This document shows, piece by piece, positions 1 to 6,726 of a stretch of 8,649 bases of DNA (the stretch's first letter is position 1; each line of letters opens with the position of its first letter). Below the pieces are notes generated by a model, which had not been told where the DNA came from, did no database searches, and was given only the letters and a program-made list of their open reading frames with translations. A program made the position numbers and the translations under genes. Origin of the DNA: an uncultured Bacteroidota bacterium (GTDB lineage: Bacteria; Bacteroidota; Bacteroidia; Chitinophagales; Chitinophagaceae); assembly GCA_946479535.1 (NCBI GenBank), contig CAMLGP010000082.1, forward strand, positions 1 to 8,649, read 5' to 3'.

Positions 1-158
1 TACAGGGCAAGTATGTTAACGGTCTTTTTGAGTGCAAGACCATCCAGACCAACTGCCCTTCAAAGTATAAGGATGATATCAAGAACGCTGAAAAGAATAT
101 TAATAATACTACTACTCTTTCAACTCCTGCCGAAAAAAGTTCTGATACCTATAATTAA
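1..158 (+). CDS. ccmE: Cytochrome c maturation heme chaperone CcmE, C-terminal part (5' end outside window)
   Basis: Only the last 51 codons are present, read in the frame starting at base 3 and ending with TAA at 156-158. CcmE is a periplasmic, membrane-anchored heme chaperone that holds heme covalently and passes it to CcmF. The visible part is the end of the beta-barrel domain (GKYVNG.FEC) followed by CPSKY and a charged, then Asn/Thr-rich flexible tail. Aligned by eye with E. coli CcmE, CPSKY falls where the heme-binding HDENY lies, so the heme-attachment residue would be Cys (codon 54-56) with the partner Tyr at 66-68. This CxxxY form is known from some archaeal and Desulfovibrio Ccm systems. 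ccmF starts 7 bp downstream, so the two genes are almost certainly co-transcribed. Identity rests on this C-terminal motif and on the neighbour; the membrane anchor is not in view. Confidence 0.82.
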   Translation, partial: QGKYVNGLFECKTIQTNCPSKYKDDIKNAEKNINNTTTLSTPAEKSSDTYN

Positions 159-165
159 CTGAGGA

Positions 166-2754
166 ATGGATTACATTGGTGAGCATCGTTTACCCGGTCA
201 GTTCGGACATCTCTTTATCGTACTTTCACTGGTTGCTTCATTGGTAGCCAGCTTCGCTTATTTCAAAGCCACTCAATCCAAAAATGATATCGATGGGGGT
301 TACTGGAAAAGACTCGCACGCTATGCCTTTATCACAGAATGCATTTCCGTGTTTTCCATATTCGCTATACTTTTTTATATTATCTCCAATCACCTTTTCG
401 AATACAAATACGCCTGGCAGCATAGCAGCAGATCCCTTGAGGTAAAATACCTGCTCAGCTGTTTTTGGGAAGGACAGGAAGGAAGTTTCCTGCTCTGGAG
501 CATCTGGCATTGTGTATTGGGACTGATACTCATCAAAACTTCAAAGCAATGGGAAGCACCAGTGATGACGGTAGTAAGCTTTGCACAGTTTTGCCTGGCA
601 ACCATGCTGGCAGGCCTCTATATTTTCGGTTATAAATTAGGTTCCAATCCATTTATATTATTAAGGGAATCGGAAGTCTTCGCCAGTGCTGCGGGAATGC
701 ATATTGATTTTGATGTTAATAATGCGGTACGCCCTGATTATCTAACCCTGATCAAAGATGGCAATGACCTGAATCCTTTATTGCAGAATTACTGGATGGT
801 AATCCATCCTCCTGTGCTGTTCATGGGATTTGCAAGTACTATTGTTCCATTTGCGTTTGCAATGGCAGGTTTATGGACCCGGAAATTTGGAGATTGGATA
901 AGACCAGCCTTACCCTGGGCCTTGTTCTCAGCAGCTGTATTGGGTGTTGGGATTATGATGGGTGCTGCCTGGGCTTATGAATCCCTCACGTTTGGAGGTT
1001 ATTGGGCCTGGGACCCTGTTGAAAATGCATCACTGGTGCCCTGGTTGATCATGATCTCTGGCATTCACACACTGCTTATCTATAAGCATAGCGGACATTC
1101 ATTGCGTTCAGCATTCCTTTTTCTTATACTGAGTTTCTTTTTCATATTGTATTCTACCTTCCTTACAAGAAGCGGTATACTGGGTGAAACCTCTGTGCAT
1201 GCGTTCACGGATCTGGGCATGAATGCACAGTTATATCTCTTATTGTACACCTTTCTCTGGTTACCACCGGTTTTTTTAGCAACCAAATTAAAGGGGAAAG
1301 CAATAACGGGGATTATTGCAATAGCACTCCTGCTGGCATCTGGATTTATTGCTATTCCTGGAATTGCATTTTTGAGCTTAATTATCGGAATTGGATTTTT
1401 AGTATACCAGATACAGAAACAGGTTCCAGCTATAACCAAAGAAGAGAGTTCTTCATCCCGTGAGTTCTGGATGTTTATTGGCTCGCTGGTGTTTTTCCTT
1501 TCTGCTCTCGTGATCATTGGCAAAACTTCACTTCCTGTTTTTAATAAGGTGTTCAACACTAAAATAGCTCCACCAGAGGATGCGGAATATGCGTATAACC
1601 AGATCCAGATTTTTGTAGCAATTATTCTGGGATTACTTACTGCAGTAACACAATACCTGCGCTATAAAAATACTCCGGGTAAATTTTTCTGGAAAGGGAT
1701 TGCCATCCCCACCATTATTTCAGCTGTTGCTGCAACATTGGTCCTGCAGTTTGGTGATATCAATTACCACAAACAGACTTTTGGATTCCTCATCGCTATC
1801 TGGGCAGCAGTTGCCTGCAGCGTGTATGCCATAATTGCCAACGCAGCCTATATCTGGATTGGGTTGAAAGGGAAACTAAAACTTTCCGGGGGTTCCATTG
1901 CACACGTTGGATTTGGAATAGTACTGCTGGGCATTCTGTTATCATCTTCCAAAAAAGAAATATTATCGCTAAACAGAGGTGGTCTGACCATGGAGGGAAT
2001 GGATGCAAAAGAGGCTGGTGAAAATATAACCCTGATAAAAGGATTGCCAGTGCAAATGGGTAAATATGATGTTACCTATGTGGCGGATTCAATGCATCCG
2101 AAGAAACAGCAATGGTATTATACCATTCATTTCAAGAGTCGCACAGATGATGAAGAATTTACATTAAAACCAAATGCATTTGTTAATTACAAAGGCAATG
2201 AAGGGTTGATGGCTAACCCGGATTCCAAACATTACTGGAATCATGATGTGTTTACGTATATATCTGCGCTAGCAAATCCGGATAAAACAAAAGATACAAG
2301 CACCTTCCGGACAACTATTTTAAAACCAGGCGATTCACTTTTTTACTCCCAGGGATATATGATACTGGATAATGTATCTGCCAGAACAGATGTCCCTAAA
2401 GAGATCTTCGGACCAGACGGTAGCCTGAATGAGGCTCCCATGCGCATTTTCTCGAAAACAGGCTCCATATTTTCCATCACACCCAAACTGGCCATTGCCA
2501 GGGGTAATATGGTAGCCATTCCGGATACTGTTACCAGTGAAGGGCTGGTAATCCAGTTACAGAAAGTGAATCCGGACAAGACAATTGAACTGGGAGTCAA
2601 AGAAAATGATGCCCCCCTGCAATATGTGGCCCTGAAGGCATATAAATTCCCGTTTATCAACCTGCTATGGTTTGGGGTGATACTGACAGCGATCGGGATC
2701 ATCATCAGCATGGTCAGGAGGATATCCCTGAACCGCCTGTCAACCAACCGTTAA
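166..2754 (+). CDS. ccmF: Cytochrome c heme lyase subunit CcmF (CcsA/WWD heme-handling family)
   Basis: This polytopic inner-membrane protein of 862 residues takes heme from holo-CcmE and ligates it to CXXCH motifs of apocytochromes in the periplasm. The heme-handling WWD signature is at residues 274-293 (GGYWAWDPVENAS). Four histidines match the known heme ligands of E. coli CcmF: H214 (IHPPVLFMG) and H345 (TRSGILGETSVHAF) as periplasmic ligands, H301 (SGIHTLL) and H580 (IAHVGFG) as transmembrane ligands. W.GQEGSFLLW at 101-111 is another family block. More than ten hydrophobic segments are visible, the last at about 830-849. The protein is longer than the roughly 650 residues of E. coli CcmF, mainly because the soluble region before the last helix (about 595-829) is large. 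The ATG at 166 follows GAGG with almost no spacer and lies 7 bp after the ccmE stop, indicating an operon. No ccmG or ccmH follows. Confidence 0.95.
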   Translation: MDYIGEHRLPGQFGHLFIVLSLVASLVASFAYFKATQSKNDIDGGYWKRLARYAFITECISVFSIFAILFYIISNHLFEYKYAWQHSSRSLEVKYLLSCFWEGQEGSFLLWSIWHCVLGLILIKTSKQWEAPVMTVVSFAQFCLATMLAGLYIFGYKLGSNPFILLRESEVFASAAGMHIDFDVNNAVRPDYLTLIKDGNDLNPLLQNYWMVIHPPVLFMGFASTIVPFAFAMAGLWTRKFGDWIRPALPWALFSAAVLGVGIMMGAAWAYESLTFGGYWAWDPVENASLVPWLIMISGIHTLLIYKHSGHSLRSAFLFLILSFFFILYSTFLTRSGILGETSVHAFTDLGMNAQLYLLLYTFLWLPPVFLATKLKGKAITGIIAIALLLASGFIAIPGIAFLSLIIGIGFLVYQIQKQVPAITKEESSSSREFWMFIGSLVFFLSALVIIGKTSLPVFNKVFNTKIAPPEDAEYAYNQIQIFVAIILGLLTAVTQYLRYKNTPGKFFWKGIAIPTIISAVAATLVLQFGDINYHKQTFGFLIAIWAAVACSVYAIIANAAYIWIGLKGKLKLSGGSIAHVGFGIVLLGILLSSSKKEILSLNRGGLTMEGMDAKEAGENITLIKGLPVQMGKYDVTYVADSMHPKKQQWYYTIHFKSRTDDEEFTLKPNAFVNYKGNEGLMANPDSKHYWNHDVFTYISALANPDKTKDTSTFRTTILKPGDSLFYSQGYMILDNVSARTDVPKEIFGPDGSLNEAPMRIFSKTGSIFSITPKLAIARGNMVAIPDTVTSEGLVIQLQKVNPDKTIELGVKENDAPLQYVALKAYKFPFINLLWFGVILTAIGIIISMVRRISLNRLSTNR

Positions 2755-2769
2755 TCTTTTATTTTCAGA

Positions 2770-2800
2770 TTGCCCGCAGGCAGCGTCTGTTGTACATTTG
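2770..2800 (+). promoter_or_regulatory. Bacteroidota-type promoter for the DUF4294 gene
   Basis: TTG at 2770-2772 and TACATTTG at 2793-2800 are separated by 20 bp, matching the Bacteroidota sigma-A consensus TTG-N(about 20)-TAnnTTTG with no mismatch. Transcription would begin near 2806, giving a leader of about 35 nt before the ATG at 2840. The site starts 16 bp after the ccmF stop, so the downstream gene need not depend on the ccm transcript. The call is by consensus only. Confidence 0.65.
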
Positions 2801-2839
2801 CTGTCAATTTTACCCATCCCTTTTTGTAAATTGTGCCTG

Positions 2840-3529
2840 ATGAGCCGTGGACGCAAATACCACCAGTTAACTTTTGCCATCCTCCTTTTGGCTCTTAACC
2901 TGCATGCACAGATCACTCCTCCCGTTGGTGGAACAGACAGTATTCCTCCCATTCCTTCCTATAAAGAGCGTTCCAAAAACTGGGGGCCAAATGATACCAT
3001 CATGACGGAAGCCATCTGGACAGGCAAAGAAATGATGAGCTTTAAGGAAGAATCCATGGTTTGGGTGGGCAATCTTTCCTCCAAAAAACTGGAGAAATAT
3101 ATAGCCGAGTGGACCCGCCTCCGCAATGCAGTATATGTTTGCTATCCTTATGCGCGGGTTGCTGGTGCAACCATCAATGATATTACCGCGAAGCTTGCCA
3201 ATGTTACTTCCAAAAAAGAAAGAAAGGAATATATCAAGACAAGAGAAAAAGAATTACGTAAACAATTTACTGAGCCGCTATCCAATCTTTCGGTTTACCA
3301 GGGAAGAGTACTGATGAAACTAATCAACCGCCAGACAGGAAATAACTGTTACGAAATATTAAAAGAATACAAAGGTGGTTTAAATGCCAGGGCCTATCAG
3401 ACAGTAGCCTTCTTCTTTGGCAGCAATCTCAAACAGGATTGGGACCTCAAGGATCAAAACGATCGCCAGATCGAAAACTTTGTTAAAGAAATAGACGGAA
3501 ACTGGTATGGCAATCCACTAAGAAAATAA
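2840..3529 (+). CDS. Secreted DUF4294 family protein of unknown function
   Basis: The protein has 229 residues from the ATG at 2840. Residues 1-23 form a typical signal peptide: a basic start (SRGRKYH), a hydrophobic core (LTFAILLLALNL) and an AXA-like LHA|Q end, so export to the periplasm is likely; there is no lipobox Cys. The DUF4294 domain spans roughly residues 55-215, with characteristic blocks VYVCYPYARVAG (99-109), KKERKEYIKTREKELRKQF (125-143), LSNLSVYQGRVLMKLINRQT (147-166) and GNNCYEILKEYKGG (167-180). This is a conserved Bacteroidota family with no established activity that I know of. The frame is open further 5' to a TTG at 2798, but that codon lies inside the promoter -7 box and would put 14 non-signal residues in front of the signal peptide, so I prefer 2840. 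No Shine-Dalgarno is seen. It has its own promoter and is followed by a palindrome that may end transcription. Confidence 0.85.
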   Translation: MSRGRKYHQLTFAILLLALNLHAQITPPVGGTDSIPPIPSYKERSKNWGPNDTIMTEAIWTGKEMMSFKEESMVWVGNLSSKKLEKYIAEWTRLRNAVYVCYPYARVAGATINDITAKLANVTSKKERKEYIKTREKELRKQFTEPLSNLSVYQGRVLMKLINRQTGNNCYEILKEYKGGLNARAYQTVAFFFGSNLKQDWDLKDQNDRQIENFVKEIDGNWYGNPLRK

Positions 3530-3549
3530 GTATTAACTCTCCATATTGA

Positions 3550-3663
3550 AATTTTGGAATTGGGAAATTGACTTTAGTCAGATCAATCTGATTATTTCTT
3601 CAGGTGCAATAAATTAAGTTTATTCCACCTAAAGAAATTTCCCAATTTCCCAATTTCAAAATT
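3550..3663. repeat. Nested palindromic element (outer inverted repeat, 21-bp arms)
   Basis: Outer arms 3550-3570 and 3643-3663 are complementary at 20 of 21 positions; the single exception (G3557 with T3656) would be a G-U pair in RNA. The core of the arm is AATTGGGAAATTG. Inside lie a second 20-bp stem-loop (3594-3638) and a small TCAGAT-CA-ATCTGA palindrome (3578-3591). The 3' arm also contains a tandem ATTTCCCA (3637-3652), so the outer stem could pair in two registers. The 114-bp element fills most of the gap between two same-strand genes, starting 20 bp after one stop and ending 22 bp before the next start. It resembles a REP- or MITE-like intergenic palindrome, or a terminator/leader structure. 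There is no transposase, and I cannot tell which from one copy. Confidence 0.65.
3594..3638 (+). other. Inner stem-loop of the nested palindrome
   Basis: Arms 3594-3613 and 3619-3638 pair at 18 of 20 positions (mismatches at 3601/3631 and 3607/3625) around the 5-nt loop TTAAG. The uninterrupted blocks are ATTTCTT/AAGAAAT, AGGTG/CACCT and AATAAA/TTTATT. It could act as a factor-independent terminator for the DUF4294 gene, but the stem is AT-rich and is followed by TTCCC rather than a long T run, so this is not a classical terminator. An alternative is a folded 5' leader of bshB1. Confidence 0.5.
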
Positions 3664-3685
3664 GCACTTTCCTTATCTTTCATTC

Positions 3686-4423
3686 ATGAAATTAGATATT
3701 CTCGCTATCGGTGTTCACCCAGATGATGTGGAACTCGGATGTTCGGGCACATTGATCAATGAGATCAATAGGGGAAAGAAAGCCGGTATTCTGGACCTCA
3801 CTCAAGGGGAACTGGGAACCAGGGGTACTATAGAAACGAGGTATAAAGAAGCGGCGGATGCGGCTATGATCATTGGCGTTTCCGTAAGAGAGAATTTAAA
3901 AATGCGGGATGGCTTCTTCAGAAATGATGAAGAACATCAGCTACAACTGATCCAGGCAATTCGAAAATACCGGCCGGAGATCATCATTGGCAATATTCTT
4001 TCAGACCGGCATCCGGATCATGGAAGGGCCGGGCACCTGATCAATACAGCCAGCTTCTTATCCGGACTGTCCAGGATCGAAACAAAAGATGCAGATGGCA
4101 AACCACAGGAAAAATGGAGGCCGAAGTATGTTTTGCAATATCTGCAGGACTGGTACCATGAGCCAGACCTGGTAATTGATATCACAGATGTATTTGAACA
4201 GCGCATGAAGGCCATCAGTGCATATTCCACGCAGTTCCACACTACCCAAAGTTCCTCAGAAGGGCCTCAAACCTATATATCTACGCCTGATTTCCTGGAA
4301 GCCATCAAGGCACGTGCCCGGATGCTGGGAAAGAAAATAGGGGTCACATTCGGCGAGGGATTCCTCACAGAAAAGAAGATCGGCCTCAGAAATCTGGATG
4401 CTTTGATCCAGATTGAAACTTAA
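3686..4423 (+). CDS. bshB1: Bacillithiol biosynthesis deacetylase BshB1 (N-acetylglucosaminyl-malate deacetylase)
   Basis: This cytoplasmic Zn enzyme removes the acetyl group from GlcNAc-malate to give GlcN-malate, the second step of bacillithiol synthesis, before BshC adds cysteine. The 245-residue length is about normal for the family. LmbE/PIG-L motifs are intact: HPDDVELGCSGT at 11-22 and SDRHPDH at 106-112. By comparison with the Bacillus cereus homologue, H11, D14 and H112 are the Zn ligands and D13 the catalytic base. The blocks DLTQGELGTRG (37-47), QYLQDWYHEPD (151-161) and YSTQFH (180-185) separate BshB1 from other LmbE proteins. The ATG at 3686 starts directly at MKLDILAIGVHPDD; an upstream TTG at 3662 lies inside the palindrome arm and adds residues the family lacks. 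There is no Shine-Dalgarno. bshA and bshC are not in the window. A less specific LmbE amidase is possible but less likely. Confidence 0.93.
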   Translation: MKLDILAIGVHPDDVELGCSGTLINEINRGKKAGILDLTQGELGTRGTIETRYKEAADAAMIIGVSVRENLKMRDGFFRNDEEHQLQLIQAIRKYRPEIIIGNILSDRHPDHGRAGHLINTASFLSGLSRIETKDADGKPQEKWRPKYVLQYLQDWYHEPDLVIDITDVFEQRMKAISAYSTQFHTTQSSSEGPQTYISTPDFLEAIKARARMLGKKIGVTFGEGFLTEKKIGLRNLDALIQIET

Positions 4424-4454
4424 CATTCCCTTTTCCTGAATGGAACTGTTTTTG

Positions 4455-4486
4455 TTATCCTAAACTTATCCTCAAATATTGGATAA
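4455..4486. promoter_or_regulatory. Possible operator: TTATCCT direct repeat plus inverted GGATAA
   Basis: TTATCCT occurs at 4455-4461 and again at 4466-4472, 11 bp apart (about one helical turn). The second copy forms a dyad with GGATAA at 4481-4486 (6-bp arms, 9-bp spacer). The dyad overlaps the -33 TTG of the promoter before the desaturase gene, a suitable position for a regulator. No known operator consensus is recognised, and in AT-rich DNA such short repeats can arise by chance. Confidence 0.3.
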
Positions 4487-4510
4487 TCTGATAATAATGA
4501 GGTAATTTTG
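4479..4510 (+). promoter_or_regulatory. Bacteroidota-type promoter for the desaturase gene
   Basis: TTG at 4479-4481 and TAATTTTG at 4503-4510 are separated by 21 bp, again a full match to TTG-N(about 20)-TAnnTTTG. The start of transcription would be near 4516, leaving a short A/T-rich leader of about 25 nt before the ATG at 4542. The 118-bp gap after bshB1 otherwise contains only the small repeats at 4455-4486. Confidence 0.6.
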
Positions 4511-4541
4511 CATGTTGATTTCCTGAACTAATCCATAAATA

Positions 4542-5609
4542 ATGTCTAGTCCAAAATTTCCTAAAATACCCCTCTCTTTCCACAGTGAACTAAAGAAAAG
4601 AATTGCTGAATACTTCAATCAGAAAGGCAAACGGACTACTGGCAACTTTAAACTCTATTTTAAGGCTATTTTGCTCCTATCCGGGCTTATCGGCGTTTAT
4701 ATTCACCTGGTTTTCTTCACTCCAGGCGCTTTCTGGGCCATATCCGAATCTGTTTTAATGGGTTGCCTGATTGCGGCTATCGGGTTCAATGTGATGCATG
4801 ATGGGGCTCATGGCAGTTTCAGCCGTTACAAGTGGGTTAACAGTGTTGCTTCTAATTGCGCCAGTTTTTTAGGCGCAAGCCAGCACTTTTGGAAAACAAA
4901 GCATAATGTGATCCACCACACCTATACAAATATTCACGGAGTTGATGATGATATTGAAGCACGTCCCCTCCTGCGTCTTTGCGACGAGCAGCGCCATTAC
5001 GGCATCCACCGATATCAGCATGTATATTTCTGGCTGGCCTATTCTTTCTTGTATATGTACTGGGTGTTTGTATCTGATTACACCAAATATTTCCGTGGTA
5101 AAATAGGTGCAATTGAATTGCCACGCATGAGTGCTTCAACGCATTTTCAATTCTGGTTCTATAAAGCATCTCATGCGCTCATTTTTGTAATTCTTCCTAT
5201 TTACTTTGTTGGAGTTATCCCCTGGCTGATCGGGTTTCTTTCCATGTGCCTGGTAGCAGGATTTGTATTAAGCATCGTATTTCAGCTGGCACATACAGTT
5301 GAGCATACCCATTTCCCACTACCTGATAATGCTACGAATAAAATGGAAGATGAGTGGGCTATCCACCAGATAAAGACCACAGCCAATTTTGCTACCCGCA
5401 ATAAAGTGGTAAGCTGGCTGGTTGGAGGATTGAATTTCCAGGTAGAGCATCACCTTTTCCCAAAGATCTCACATGTCCATTATCCTGCAATAAGCCGCAT
5501 TATCAAGCGCGCCTGCCAGGAATATGGCATTCAATATATTGAATACCCGAAGGTCCGCGTGGCTATTGCTTCTCATGTAGCCTACCTGCGTCAGTTGGGA
5601 AGAAAGTAA
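4542..5609 (+). CDS. Membrane fatty acid desaturase (acyl-lipid/acyl-CoA type, front-end-like third His box)
   Basis: This 355-residue integral membrane di-iron enzyme inserts a cis double bond in an acyl chain using O2 and electrons from a carrier. All three histidine boxes are intact: HDGAH at 86-90, HNVIHH at 121-126 and QVEHH at 300-304 (in NFQVEHHLFPKISHVHYP). QxxHH, with Q in place of the first His, is typical of front-end (delta-5/6) and sphingolipid desaturases and of bacterial relatives annotated linoleoyl-CoA desaturase. A further His-rich stretch, QLAHTVEHTHFPLP, is at 248-261. Hydrophobic segments are at about 38-59, 65-84, 161-178, 207-226 and 228-250. There is no N-terminal cytochrome b5 domain, so electrons must come from a separate protein. 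The start follows an A-rich leader without Shine-Dalgarno. Substrate and double-bond position cannot be read from the sequence. The gene has its own promoter; the ureohydrolase follows after 53 bp. Confidence 0.9.
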   Translation: MSSPKFPKIPLSFHSELKKRIAEYFNQKGKRTTGNFKLYFKAILLLSGLIGVYIHLVFFTPGAFWAISESVLMGCLIAAIGFNVMHDGAHGSFSRYKWVNSVASNCASFLGASQHFWKTKHNVIHHTYTNIHGVDDDIEARPLLRLCDEQRHYGIHRYQHVYFWLAYSFLYMYWVFVSDYTKYFRGKIGAIELPRMSASTHFQFWFYKASHALIFVILPIYFVGVIPWLIGFLSMCLVAGFVLSIVFQLAHTVEHTHFPLPDNATNKMEDEWAIHQIKTTANFATRNKVVSWLVGGLNFQVEHHLFPKISHVHYPAISRIIKRACQEYGIQYIEYPKVRVAIASHVAYLRQLGRK

Positions 5610-5625
5610 TCCGAAAAAGCGGATT
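5608..5625 (+). other. Small stem-loop at the end of the desaturase gene
   Basis: AATCCG (5608-5613) and CGGATT (5620-5625) pair perfectly around a 6-nt A-rich loop, and the stem begins within the desaturase stop codon. No T run follows, so it is at best a weak terminator or an mRNA-end or processing structure. The downstream gene starts 38 bp later with no convincing promoter, so read-through from the desaturase transcript is likely. Confidence 0.3.
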
Positions 5626-5662
5626 TGAACGTAACTTGCCTGCCGCATTTTAATTTATCATA

Positions 5663-6706
5663 ATGGTAGATCTAGCAAACTATGACCCGGATCATGTAGG
5701 TAATCCTAACAATAATATTTTCGGGCTTCCCACTAATGAAGAAGATGCAAGGCTTATTATTGTTCCGGTTCCCTGGGAAGTAACAGTAAGTTACCTGGCT
5801 GGTACCGCCCGCGCTCCTGAAGCCATTTGCAAAGCAAGTTTACAGGTTGATCTATTTGATCCTGAAGTTCCCGAAGGCTGGAAACAGGGCTATTATATGC
5901 GCTCTGTTGACCGTAAAGTGCTAATGAAAAGTGATTATCTGCGCAAGGAAGCTGAATTATATATCGACTATATATCCCGTGGCGAAGATGTAAGCGCCAA
6001 TCAGTTCATGAGCAAAACGCTGAAAGAAGTGAACGCTGGTGGCGAATACCTGAATACCTGGGTGTATGAACAGACCAAAGCATTACTGGATAAAGGTAAA
6101 CTGGTAGCCATCCTGGGAGGCGATCACAGCACTCCACTTGGTTATATGAAAGCCATTGCCCAAAACCATCCAGATTTTGGCATCCTGCAAATAGATGCGC
6201 ATTGTGATCTGCGTGAGGCCTATGAAGGGTTCAATTATTCTCATGCAAGCATCATGTTAAATGCGTTGAATGAAATCCCGCAGATCAGTAAACTGGTACA
6301 GGTGGGAATTCGTGATTATAGTAATGGTGAATTTGACTATATAAAGGAGAGTAAGGAAAGAGTAGTCACCTACTTCGACAAGAATATCAAGAACCGCCAG
6401 TATGAAGGTGAAACCTGGAAACAGATTTCGGACGAAATTGTAAGTAAACTGCCTCAGAAGGTTTATATCAGCTTTGATATTGATGGACTTGACCGGAAAC
6501 TCTGTCCGCATACCGGAACACCCGTTCCCGGTGGATTTGAAACCGAAGAAGTATATTATATATTCCGGAAAGTAATGGAAAGTGGTCGCCAGATCGTTGG
6601 GTTTGATCTTGTAGAGGTCGGTATTAGCGATTCTGACTGGAATGCAAATGTGGGTGCCAGGGTATTGTTCAAACTCTGTAATTTGCTGGTGGCTAGTAAC
6701 AGTTAG
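5663..6706 (+). CDS. Ureohydrolase of the agmatinase/arginase family, substrate unassigned
   Basis: This 347-residue cytoplasmic binuclear Mn hydrolase of guanidino compounds is expected to release urea from a substrate such as agmatine. All six expected metal ligands are visible: H155 in GGDHS, D178/H180/D182 in DAHCD, and D272/D274 in SFDID. The 23-residue spacing between the first two motifs equals that in E. coli agmatinase. FNYSHASIM (190-198) resembles the agmatinase substrate-site block, and TGTPVPGGF (284-292) and E318 in DLVEV are also conserved. Differences from SpeB: about 40 extra residues before the core (roughly 75-125), a longer segment between the metal motifs (D182 to D272 is 90 residues), and Arg at 278 where the signature usually has Pro (DGLDR). 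No decarboxylase or other polyamine gene is adjacent. The next gene follows after 20 bp. Family assignment is firm; agmatine as substrate is only the default guess. Confidence 0.88.
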   Translation: MVDLANYDPDHVGNPNNNIFGLPTNEEDARLIIVPVPWEVTVSYLAGTARAPEAICKASLQVDLFDPEVPEGWKQGYYMRSVDRKVLMKSDYLRKEAELYIDYISRGEDVSANQFMSKTLKEVNAGGEYLNTWVYEQTKALLDKGKLVAILGGDHSTPLGYMKAIAQNHPDFGILQIDAHCDLREAYEGFNYSHASIMLNALNEIPQISKLVQVGIRDYSNGEFDYIKESKERVVTYFDKNIKNRQYEGETWKQISDEIVSKLPQKVYISFDIDGLDRKLCPHTGTPVPGGFETEEVYYIFRKVMESGRQIVGFDLVEVGISDSDWNANVGARVLFKLCNLLVASNS

Positions 6707-6726
6707 TCATACCTGCAATTGCTGCC

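Noticed and set aside
1080..1559. 159-codon minus-strand frame inside ccmF
   Set aside because: It is antisense to the conserved WWD/heme-ligand region of ccmF; its composition is that of a shadow frame with no family match.
2771..2782. TGCC-CGCA-GGCA hairpin as ccmF terminator
   Set aside because: The stem is only 4 bp, there is no T run after it, and it overlaps the promoter spacer.
2798..2839. TTG-initiated extension of the DUF4294 protein
   Set aside because: The TTG is part of the -7 promoter box, and the extension would precede a complete signal peptide starting at the ATG at 2840.
3126..3314. 62-codon + frame inside the DUF4294 gene
   Set aside because: It lies wholly within a well-supported gene in another frame and shows no domain features.
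3662..3685. TTG-initiated extension of BshB1
   Set aside because: It begins in the palindrome arm and adds 8 residues; family members start at the MKLDILAIG-like strand, matching the ATG at 3686.
5624..5658. TTTG...TAATTTAT as a promoter for the ureohydrolase gene
   Set aside because: The -7 box lacks the final TTTG match, the 23-bp spacer is long, and transcription would start at the ATG itself.
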